A stretch of 64,000 bases of DNA from contig VXBA01001420.1 of assembly GCA_013399895.1 (NCBI GenBank), positions 2,000,272 to 2,064,271 on the forward strand, read 5' to 3'. The notes under the pieces are model-generated. The model saw only the letters and a list, made by a program, of their open reading frames with translations, had not been told where the DNA came from and did not search any database. Position numbers and translations under genes: made by a program. Numbering within the stretch: the stretch's first letter is position 1; the number at the start of each line of letters is the position of its first letter. The stretch comes from Serilophus lunatus (lineage: Eukaryota > Chordata > Aves > Passeriformes > Eurylaimidae). Below are positions 38,801 through 50,800 of this stretch, one piece after another.

Positions 38801-41800
38801 TAGTAATTTTGCTGCAACTTGGGCTTTTTCTACCCTTGCTACAACAAGAAAAACAAACCCCACAATTACAGCCAGTTTCACTTGCCTTTTTTTGACAGTC
38901 TCTTGTGGCACAATAGCCTTGGCCAGCATTTCCTTGTATATTGGAGACTTTAAATAGCGGCCATAGGAGTCCTACTAGGAGAAAAAAGAGAAACTGGTAG
39001 TTATGGGCTGCAAACATCCTTATTAAAATCACCACCAAATACAGCTGCTCAGGAGCCAGGGAGGCTGGGAACTGGATAATCTCCCCCAGCAGCCCAAGGG
39101 ACTTTGCATCTTTCAGGCAAATGTAGCTATTTAAGCCAATACCCTTTCATCTTGGTGTAAAATTCCCAGGATTTTCCATCTCACAATAAAGCTTCCCAGG
39201 TAAGACCCAGATCAAAAGATCTGAACAGAGCTTAGCTGAGGCCAGCAGGGTCTCGCAGTCACTGCAAGGTGAGGAGCTTGTGCTTCAGGAGCCAAACTTC
39301 CCATCAGTGGGTGAAAATCAGCCTAGTTCTACTTTCAGTACAAGGTGCACGAGCTGGAGACCAAGCTGGAGTTAGAAAGCAGGACTTCCAGCAGCCACCT
39401 GACCCCCACCACCTTGGGGACACCGTGCCTTGGAGGGAAGAAACAGCAGCAAGCTACAAAGGCCTGAAGCAGCACTTGCTTAACTCAGCAAATTCGGGGG
39501 ATTTTCAAACAAAAGCCCCTTGGAAAGGGACAGCTGACAACTCACAAAGGTTTGGAAAGGCCCAGAGGACAGGAATCCCCCTTAGGCTTTGGAAACAAAG
39601 AACAAACCTTTTTCATCAGCATGTAAATGTGGGTCTGAGCAGCATCTAGAACGTAACGATGAGGGTGCTTGAGGCCTTTGACTGTGATGCCCATTGTTGT
39701 GCCATCGATGTTAATCCAGCGCCTTGCTCCAGGAGCCAGGAAGAGCCTGCAAGGAGGAATCAACAATGCCATTAGCAACTGGAGAATTCGTGGAGATTCC
39801 TATCTATGCTTGAAAGGAAAAGTCCCTTCAGCTCTCCACTCAATTTGCTGTCCTGATCTTGGGCAATCTCTTCTTCATCAGAGACATGCAGTCATTTCCT
39901 CTTGAGCTGTGAGCACACAATATAAAACAAATTTTAGTCCACTGGAAGCAAAAAGGGTCTTTCCACATCCCTCGTGGCAGCCCCAAGGTTTTTGCTGACC
40001 CACTGGACTATTTAAATTACATGTCAATACTGAAATGGAATAGTGGAGGACAGAGAGAAGTAACTGTGTTACAAAACAACACTTCTTTAATCTCCAAAAG
40101 TTCCTCTCCTACGTGGAGACATAAGACAGCCACAGCTTATACAGGAATAAATCACTTGGAGAATGACAGCCTGCAGAAGGGGATGGGACTCATGTACAGA
40201 GTTAAAGAATGTAAAATTTTCATACTCACTTGTAAATTTCTTCTGCTTTTTCTTTGACCTTGGATTGGTCTCCATACTTGAGATCCTCACAGGCTTCCCA
40301 GAAACCCAGATTCTCTCCTGCATAACAAGGACACAATCAGCAGAGAACAAGACACAAACCCATTTATTAACTCCTGAGCTGAATTTGTTTGGCTCAATAT
40401 GTGTTGGCCATAAACCACTCTCTCCAATTCTTCAACCAGCTGGAAAATCGCCTTGGGATGAAGGAGGAAAACAGCTTTCCCCTGTTCTTTGTCCCCTGAC
40501 ACCTGTAGGAGCTTGTGAGTTCAGCCAGTCCCAGCTTGTCCAGGAGCAGCCACAGAATCACGGGATGGTTTGAGCTGGAAGGGACATTAAAGCCCATCTC
40601 ATTCCAAACCCCTGCCATGGGCAGGGACAGCTCCCACCATCCCAGGCTGCTCCAACCTGACCTTGGACCCTTCCAGGGATGGGGCAGCCACAGCTTCTCT
40701 GGGCACCCTGTGCCAGGGCATGCCCACCCTCACAGGGAAGAATTCCTTCCTAAAATCTCATCTAAACGTGCCCCTGTGAGTCCCCCTGACGCCGGGAATG
40801 TCTCGGGCTGTACCGTGTGTCCCATGCCACTAGATGGTATCGCCTGCCCTGGCTGCACAGCCGCTGCCTCCAACAGCCCTGCGCTGCCTGCCACCGCCAC
40901 AGCCCGGGGACAAAGGCAGACTCACCACTGAACTCCTTCTTGAGGAAGAGCTGGAAGTTCTGCCGCCCTTTGGGGTCTCGGATCAGCTCGTTGAAGTTGA
41001 AAGCCCATCGCTCCACACGCATCCTGGTGGGGACTTCCACCCTGCACGGGGACAACACCACCAGCAGAGTCAGCTTCATGTGGCACATCCAATTAGCAGA
41101 TTAATTAAAACTAAAATGCCCTTTGCTGGAATGCCAAGGGATTTTTCAGCACTCTTGTGTTTTCCAGAACGGTGCAATAAGCTCCTGAAGTCAGCCCACT
41201 AAGTTGTAATTAAACAACTTGGTTTCAGTGGGATGAGGATTTAACTGGGATTTATGCTGTTCTCTGAGTGACAGCCCAGCTTTGCCCTGAGGTTTGACTC
41301 AGCCCCATTCTGAAGGAGGCATGTTTGGTTGCTGCCCAAAGCTTTGCTTCCCATGAAGGCGTTCAGTGAAGGCATCCTCTGGGGCTGTCTAATGGGATAG
41401 AATCACTCTAACAGGATTGCTGGTCTCACATGAGAACCAGTAAGATGTTGTTTGCTTCAAGCCCCAAGATGCCACAGTGTAATTAGCAAATACTATCCAA
41501 AGGGAAAACCAAGGGAGGGACAGGCCACCAGTGTGTGCCTCCAACACAAAGTCTCTCTTGAGAAAGCAACCTGAGGGGAGTAGTTGAACCCTGGATTGCT
41601 ACATCATTGTCAGCAACTAATTTAGGTTAACACTAAACCAAGTGCTAAACCTGGTCATATTCCATTCCTGTACTGGTAAAGGTGGACTTCACCCATCCAA
41701 GAGGAGGATCAGACCCACTCAGCACAGGATGAGTGCATACTCCCATCATCAGTTCAGGAATTTCTGTAATGTTAGGGAAGGCTCCTCTTGAAGAAGGCAG

Positions 41801-44800
41801 TGCTGGAAATTCAGCATGGAGTATTCCCAAGTTTCTTTAGCATGACCAAGTTATGCTGGAAAGGGAAAGCTTCCCTGCTCATGATCAGAGAACAGATATC
41901 ACAATGAAGTCAGTGGTTTCCTTTCCTAATTTCTATCAGCATAAAGGTCAGTGTAAACCATAAGCTGGTAAAAGAATACAAATACATACAGCTTTGCATT
42001 GAGATCCCAGAACTCAGGGTCATCTGTTATCCAGGGGTTGCTGGGGAGACATCCAGAGAGGATGGGATCATTGGAAAGGAACTGCTCAGAGTACTTCACA
42101 ATCCTGCAACAAACCCAAAATCAAAATATTAATTTGGAGGCAGAATTGCAGCCAGCCCCATTACAAACCTAACTGGTTGCACAGACTATAGACATCCTCA
42201 GAGGTGCAACCCTATCAGCACAGGGATCTGGAACGTGGCCTCTGCATTCCTAGAAAAACTGATTCCGTAGCTCAGTCTTTTCCATTTCCCAAATAGAAAT
42301 CTTTTGGTTGTCTTTCAAAGCAATAAATTTGTCAGTTCAAGTGTAAGGAGATACCAGACTTTCTTCCATCAGCTCCTGTTGCCTCTTCATTTCAAGGAAG
42401 TGGAACTAAGCCCCTTAATGGCTCCTGTCTCCTTTTCCAGCCAGCTGGCAAAGGCCTGATCCTTCACCACTCTGGGAGAAAAGTGCCAGAGAAGAGAAAC
42501 ACAGGCTCTATGTTCTCTCAGGTGGGTTCTCTGCAGCCTTCCCATGGACTGTGGGAGAGCCCAGGGAGCTCTGGGAGAGTGAGGGAGTCCTGAGGGCTCA
42601 TCCCAGCTTCTGCTTTCCTCCATCACCTACCACACAGCTCATTCCTCTGCAAATGGCTCTGAGGGCTTGGCACAAACCAAAACTGTCTCTATCCCAGCAG
42701 GAACCAGACAAACACTTCTCCTACCTTCTAAATTGGCCAGACTTATAATTACAACTGATTTCACTAATGCCCTAGAATTTTAGCTCTCTCTTCCTTTTTC
42801 CATTCTTGAAAAAAATCGTCTGGTTTCTGCATTTAAAATTCCTTCCAGGCCAAAGTGCTCTCAAGTGCTCAAAGCTGAGAGTGCACTGTGCAGGGGCCCA
42901 TTGCTAACAGGCACCTTGGCACAGATCCTGCAGTTATACAATGCTCCTGCACAAAGCAAACCACAGGCTGGCACACAAGGCCTCGATCCTATCTTCCCAC
43001 TGGAAATGCCAAGGCATCCAGCACCTGCATAATTCACTCCAGTCCATATATTCTGACCAAGCAAATCTAAACCTGTCAACTCAGGTTGCTCTGTCCTTTT
43101 GATGATTAGTGCTTTGGAGCTCCTCCTAAATCAATGCAATGCTCTGAAGCATGCACACCCTCTAGCTGCTGCTCATCAAGAATCATTGGATTTGGACCCA
43201 ATCCTGCAGCTGACATGGAGTTCCAGGTTCCATGAGTATTTCTGATCTAGGTGATAGGCATTGTCCCATCAGAACTCATGAGTGAAAAGCTTCATTGCCA
43301 AACAGTTAAGCACCACAAAATTCCTGGAAAGCAGCCAGGTGTCTCCAGCTCACAGTTTGGAAAAGTGGGGCAGGAGAATTTTGAGTGATCTGTGGGTCAG
43401 TGGCAAATGAAATGAGCAGAACTGCTGGTGCCCTGCAAGTCTTGGCTCTCAGAAGACAGATTCTGCCTCCTATTTCATTCATCCACGACTGTCTTCTCCA
43501 GGGAACAGGCCTGAGCACCTTGTTTATCCTAGATGTGAATCTCTGGTGGCAACAGCTATGGAAACCAGACAGGTGCTGTGGGCTACACCTCCAGGCACCT
43601 GGTCAGCACAGGAGGCTCCAAGTGAGAAATACCTCTGGCAAACACACTAATGGCTAATGCCAGGACTAGATGCTTTGCACTTAACTGGCTTTATCAAGAA
43701 TCTGATCAGGAAATACTCCCACTGGGAAAAGGAATTGCTAATTAATTGCTTGGATGTTCATGGAGAGGGGTTCCTGGAGCGTGTTCCTTTGTAATACTGA
43801 ACAACCAGTGACTTGCCAGCTCTGGTGCCTTCTGGTGAACAATACCATGGAACAGGAACATAGCACAGGGTGAATCCAGCCCAGCAGACTGGGGACCAGC
43901 AGCAGGAGTGTCAGTCTGTCCCTGTGGTTACTCATCCCAACAGGACAGACACACTGCTGGATCTCCAGACTGCAGAGCTGTGTCCCAGCATCACAGTCCA
44001 GCCCTGACCAGTCTGAGCATCCCTTGATTTCAGGGGGAATCTCAACCCAGAGGCTGGTGCTGCTCCCAGGGAGCCTCTCCATCCTGCCTGGGACCCTGAT
44101 CCCTCCTCTGCCTTGTGCCTCCTGGCCCAGACAACACACAGCCCAGACAGCCCAGCGTGAGGCACTGCATGGATTCCCCTGGCTGAGTCACCAGCTGCCA
44201 GAGCAGACAGCTTCATCATCTCATTAGGAGATAAGCGCTGAAGACTAATTAATGTGTGGACAGAAGGAAATCAGGACTTACCCTCCAAGAGAGACAGAAG
44301 ACTTCACTCTGGTCTTCCCAATGGCCTGCTGATAGTACATGATCTGAGAGGGATCAGACATGGCCAGGGTTAGGAGCATGGAGATGTGAAGACAAGGCCT
44401 ATCTGAACCTCAAACATGCCCCCTCCCAGGTACTGAAGCTAACTACAGCAGGCACTGCTTCTTCCCTAATTACTGGACGTCCAAGGAATCAGAGAATCCC
44501 TAAACTGTCCCAGTAAAATGTCTGTTTTCACTGAGATTCTTGCAAACATCAGAAGAGCATTTTGCAATGTGCCAGTAATTAAAAAGCACTCCCCATGCTA
44601 TATAAAAATTGAATAATAGCTACCATCCCTGACACCTACAAATGCTCCGGATGATTTAGCAGGTAATTATCATTGATTCTTGGCTGCCCCTACGCTGGCG
44701 CCACTGGATGTATCTCCTGTGATTTCCCCACCACTAATTTTGATCTGTTGGATTTAGCCCTGGTGTCTGTCCTTGCTTGAGCCTTCCCGTCACTGGGAGA

Positions 44801-47800
44801 GCTGCTGGCTGCCTGCAGTGGGAGGTGCAGAGGCAGGGAATGCCCTGGAAGCACACTGACCAAAAGCTCCAGGAGGCAGGGGCTGTTTTTAAAACATCCC
44901 CTGCACAGGGGGTTTGAACCCCCTTCCTACACTCATGTAAGCAACACATACAGGGCTGGACACCCAGAAGTGAGGGAAGCACCACTTACCTCTCTCCTAT
45001 AAGCTTCCATAGTATTTTTCTGTAAAATAAAGAAAACCATGAAATTGGGATGGCTGCTTACACTTGCTTTTTTTTTTTTCTTTGAGACATGGAAACACCG
45101 TTGCAGGGCTGCCCTTGTGCAGTGCTCTCCAATTAATTCCCATTACAATTAAAATCAAACACAGCAGCTGAGCTAATCAGGGTATCATCAAAGCTAAGAG
45201 CATCCACACACACGTTAAATCATCCCATTAGCTGTATTTACTGTTTAGCATTGCTTCTCCCATCACAGGCTGCCTGTATGCCTTCAATTAAGAGGTTATT
45301 CTAATGGAGCTAAAATAGATTCATTTACGAGACACAGATTAGATCATTCAATATTAGCTAAAGGAGACAGGAACCAACACATTGCAAAATATAAACACCA
45401 CAATTAAAAGCCTCAGAAGCAGTATCTGCTGTGCAAAGGGTGTTTACGTTGTGATTTGAATAACTCAGACTATGTTGCATGTCATCCACAAATGAGCAGG
45501 CAATTGAAGGCAAGAAATTAACTGCAGGGTGTTTATTCACACAGCTTCCTTTGAAGCACAGTTACTTTGTGTGAAATACACTGCAGAAGGGAGAAGGAGA
45601 GACAGGCTAACTCAGGGATGCTCCCAGCAAGACTTTAAAGGCTCAGGCAAGGTTTCAGTTCTTCAGTTCCCATTTTAGCCAAGATCTGCATCCCAGAACG
45701 ATGCTATCACACTAACCCTGTGGCAGGCAGGGGTCTGCAGAGTGCCCTGGTGAAGGGCAGTTTGGGACCGATGAGGGATGAAGCATCTGGTACAAAATGC
45801 CACGAGCAGTCCTGCTTCTCCCCTCATCTCCCCAGAGAACCTGCACCCCAAGCTGTCCCTCTTTTGGGAAAGGCAAGGCACTCTGCCAGGAGTGCTTTGT
45901 GAGGGGTGCAGACCTGTTTTTGCACATTAACCATCATCACCAGCCCTGCTCAGGAGGGAGAAACTATTCTCTACATGGAAGAAAAACATGCACTTTTGCT
46001 GAAACTTGCTTGGTTTTGAGAGGGTCCACTCACCATTCCAGCAGCAGGAGCCAGACAGGCAGCAGATCAGCCAATGTGTACAGCACTACCATGGAGCCAA
46101 CCCATCTGACCCTAACACACACCCAGCCTGCCCACAGCAGCACTAACAGAAACCCTCACTGTGGCTTTGAAAGGAGGAAGCTTTTCCTGCTGGAAATACC
46201 ACGACCATCCCTGAATGTGGCAGCACACATCATCTCAGCAGGGACAAACAGGACAGCAAACCTCTCCTGCTGATTCACAGGCTCCTGGGATATCTTATAA
46301 ATGATGGAGGACACAGAAGGAGCAACTTTTCACCCTTCTCTGCTCTTAGCTGCACCCCTGATGCCAGGTCACCTTCCACAGACATCATTTCTTACCTCCA
46401 TTTCTACAGTGCCATCACTGTTTCAGGCAGACTGTAGAAATGGAATGCCAAAAAAAAAAATCACCTGCTTGAGCAGAGAAATTTGCTGATTTACTGCCCT
46501 TTTTAGAGATCTGTGTTTCTGTTCCAGACCAGCTGCCTCCTGCACAACAGGAGTTCACTATCAGCTTGGAGGACCTGAGATACAAACCAGACCTCATCAG
46601 ATTTACAAATACCAGCTGAACAGTTCCATTTGATGGAATTTAAGTGTGGCTAGGGCATTGATTTTAACATGTTAAAATCATTAGATGGTTTAAAAAGAAA
46701 ACAAACAACTATTTTCTTTCACTTTTTTGTCAAGTGGGGCCTCAGACAGGCCTGGTGCTGTGGGGTGAGGAGAGGGTGCTGGCATAGTGGCTTAGAGGCA
46801 GCTCACGTGGCAGTAAAGCTGTGTTATCTTCTAGAGGGGTCTGAGAGGTTGGCAGCACACCACACACACGAGACAAACAGCTGTGAGAAAGAGAAACAGA
46901 ACACAGTAAGTTAAATGTTATCTAGAGCAAGAAAAGCATGAATTAAAATGCCATCACAATAGAAAAACTATATGTGGGCAAGTAAAAATCAAAGCTAATG
47001 CCATGTCTGCAAACAAGGGAAGATTAGGTTTTTTTTTAAGTGCATCCCACACCAAGGGTCCCCTCCTGCCACAGCCTGAATGTGGAGCTCAGTGTGGTGG
47101 ACAGCTAGTCCTGGGAAATCCAGGGGGGGCTTCGGTGGGTTCTCCAGGTGGGAAGGGGATTTGCCAAGGCTCAGGGAAGGAGGCTATGGCATGAGAGGGG
47201 CTGTGCAGTGTCACACACTGAACTGCAGCAGAACCAAAGCCCAGTGCTGAACACCCCGTGAGGCTGCAGGTGCTGGCTGTGCTCAGCCCTTTCCAGTTCT
47301 CAGACAGTAACTGGGAAGAATCTCAGCTATTTCACCTCCAAGCTGCACATCATTTCATTCCCCTTTCTCCCACAGTGCTCCCACCACCAGTTTCCAGCTG
47401 ACCCTGAATACTCTCTGTGTCCTACTGAGCACTGCCAGTTGTCCCCACCATCCCACCCTTCCTTACCCCCCACTACTGACTGCAGCAAAGCCAAAGTGCT
47501 CTGTACCACCCACCCACTCTCCCTCATTTGGAAGGAAATCATATTTGGAACAAAAGACTCATTTCTCATAATGAGATTCATTTTGCAATGCCCTTAACGA
47601 GTGACTTATCGCAATTACCGCGGATCAGCTCCGCAGCCCCGCGGGCTTCACATCAAAATGGCAATTAGTGAAAGGCCTCAGCCTGTCCCAGGCGAGTGCC
47701 ACGAGCTCTTAACACAGCCTCCTCCTCTTCCCCAAGACACACCGTGGCACTGGGACACCCTGTCACACCCCACTGCCACCGACTGCTGGGAGCCAGCCAG

Positions 47801-50800
47801 GACCTGCTGCAGAGCCTGTGTCTGGAGCTGATGCACACGGCTGAGACCCCATGAGCTCCTCCAAGAGCCAGGATATCTGCTAATTCCCAGCTGCCCATCC
47901 ACATGAACCTGCTCTGCTCTCAGCCTGGGTCTTCCTGGCCACGTTAGGGAGATGGTGGGCATTGGTTTTGCCTGTCTGGCCACCATTCCCTGCTTATAGA
48001 GCTCATAAAAACCTGGAAACAGCGTTGGGCTGTATGCCCAGATGGAGCTTGGAGTGAAGAACAAGAACAGGACATAGCTGTCCAGAGCTCGTTTGGGACA
48101 CTGCAGAGCCTGACACACTCTGCCCCAAGTGCTGCACTGCTCCCTGTCCATTCCTAGAGCTCACTGAGCTGTGAGGCTGATCCTGGGAATCCTGCACAGG
48201 GCTGCCAAGCACAGCTCAGCCTCCCCCTGGAGCTCAGTGCAAGGGCAGCCTGTGGGCACAGCCTTTCCAACACTGCAAAGTGCACCCCAGCACACCCACA
48301 GCTGTCCCTGCACACACCAACACCCCTCCTCGGGGGCAGATGTGGCCTTTCCCTACTCTCAGCCAGCTGAGAGTCCCCATGCCAGAGGCAAATCTCAAGT
48401 CTGGCACAAGACCATCTCAACACTCATCTCCACTGGGCTGGTGCATCCAGCCCAACGACAGCTGGAAATCAAATCTCTAACAGCCCATAGGCCCAGTTTC
48501 GTTCAAATGGCTGGTTTTCCCCTGCCTTGTTTATCTGCTCCTGACCCTGCTCTTTCCAAAGATGTGATGATGCAGCAGAACTTTATCAGGCAAACTGACA
48601 GGGGCTTATGAAATTAAAGGCCAGCAATGACTGGTTTGATCTGTGGCTGATTCAGGGCACACAACAAGCCAGGGCATTTCATTCAGCAGTCCCTGAATCC
48701 AGCACAGTGATTTTGGGGGAAGCTAAAGCACCTTTCAGAAAGACTCTGCTTACAGGAGGCAGAAGCTGAGTGTGAACTTGCAGGCACTCAGCGGGTCTGG
48801 CAGTTGCCTGGTAACTCTCTGAGCAGTGAGGCTCCATCAGGAGCCCGAGACCTGGGTAACAAAAGGCTAAAGCATCCCTTAATTAGCTGTTCAATGGATG
48901 GCTACTTCTGCCTCACTCCTGCCCAGCTACAACCCCTAACTCATTAAAACAGCCAAGGATGCCTGTGGGTCACTAATAAAAGCTCCTTTCAAAGGAGTTC
49001 AAGCACCTGCTTACCCCCAGAGGACTCTATCAGTCAGGGAAGGAGCAGCCCACCAAAGTGACTGAGCAAGTGAGAGATGTCCATGCCAACATCAGCTTCA
49101 AAGAAGTCATTCTGATGTCAAAAATTAATTATTTTCCTTTCTTTCTCAATTGCCAAGATAAAAACCCCAATTATTTGGCCAAGAAAGTGAGGGTGAATTG
49201 AGCAGAAACAGAGATATGTATCAGAGCTTGGCCCATCCTTTCCACTCACCAAAGGCTGGTGAGCCACAGGTATTTGTGAGAGCAGCCTGCAGAAGTCAAA
49301 AAACAAACCTGCCAGTCCAAAGGTGACTCCATGTGGGCTTTTGGCTGCCTCAGGTATTGTCAGTCACTCTTTCAAAAGCAAAAGGAGAAGCAAGAAGAAC
49401 CTTCCCTCTCCAGCTCAGCCTCAAGAGACCAACTTAAAGGACAAGGGCAATGAAGTCACCCTTGGGACTTTGGAGCCTTTGGAGTCTCCACTGGCAGGGA
49501 GAACTGACCATCCCTCATTCCAGAGTGGAACTGAACAGGGATCCTTCAGCTCACTGCCTCTGGAGCTTGGAGCTGCAGCTGGCAGCTGGCTATGGGCTCT
49601 CAGACCGTTTGCAAACCTAAAATCCTTTCCATGTCAGCTGTAAAACCGTGGGCGAGGAGTTGGCTGGCTCCTCTTTCTACCCCTCTCCCTTTCCACCACT
49701 TCTTTACTCTTAAAAAAGATTAAAAAAAAAAAGGCTTTCAACAGCTGCTACTTACAGGAAGGAAAAATAAAATACACCCCAAGCCTACACTTTGCTCCTT
49801 TTCAGTCTCTATAGCAACAGAACACAGCTGGCCAAAGCAATTATCCTGCCTCTGGCTGCTGAGATGTTTAAAGGCTGCTACAAAACTGGGAAGTTGTGGG
49901 AATACCGTGAGTGTGATCACATTAACATTTGCATTTAATTGCTGAGAGATGCTTTGGATTTTCTTCCAGATGAACACCTTTAAGTGCACAGCTACTGGAT
50001 CGCTTCAAGGGACTGATGGAGAAAGGGAAGAGCAGCTCCAGCTCCTCATCCACTGACTGCATCTGTCTTATTGTGGACTCTGGACCAGTTCACCCAGTTA
50101 CAGCTTCCATGCTTTCAGTTCTTTGATTTCTTTAAAGTCTATAATATGCCTTTTTTTTTGGCAACATTTGTCTTTACCACATCAACTTCTTCATTTTCTT
50201 ACCACATATTAATTACCCTTTTGGAGGTATTCTGTCACTTTATTTTAAACCTGGATCTTTCCAGTGACCCTTTACACCCCACACACAATTCATTCAGAGC
50301 TAATAAAAAGGCAGCAACAAGCACCTGGAGATAGAGGATTCCTTATTTCAGTTTCACCAGAAAAGAAAATATGTCCTGTAGCCAAGCACCCAAACTAACT
50401 GGTGTGGCAAGAAAGCTGACAAAGTGTTTTCAAGCCTGAAGAAGCTGCCAAAGCCCATTTTGAAGGCCCCACCTCCCAGATGAGATGGCTTCAACCTCTG
50501 TCCTGTTCTGCTCTTACAGCTGAACTGACACACTCAGTCTGTGATGCCCAAAACACAACAATCCCAGGACACTGTCTGTGCCCTCCCAAACAAATTCAGT
50601 AAGTGTGAATTAAAAAAACCCTCTGTCTCACCTGGTTTACCTTATTTTCATTGGGATCAGTTACACGGTCTATCCCATACTCCAGGACGTCCTGCATGCC
50701 CGGCTGGGATGAACAAGAAACATCAGTAGCTTTGCAATTCCTTTGGTTTAAAGTCTGTAGATCACACAAATGCACCAGGAGACCCCTGAGCCCACACTGT

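Larger units (their letters stand above)
37582..41989 (-). other. RGS9: Introns 12-16 of RGS9 (around exons 13-16)
   Basis: Intron 12 is 41042-41989, intron 13 40318-40925 (with a CR1 copy), intron 14 39747-40229, intron 15 38972-39607, and intron 16 37582-38885, which starts with GC. Apart from the CR1 copy, nothing notable was seen. Confidence 0.75.

Noticed and set aside
50641..50703. Exon 9 ending at the proximal donor AAG/gtaaac
   Set aside because: First choice, then replaced by the distal donor at 50632 because VNQ restores agreement with human RGS9. It is kept as a possible minor form.
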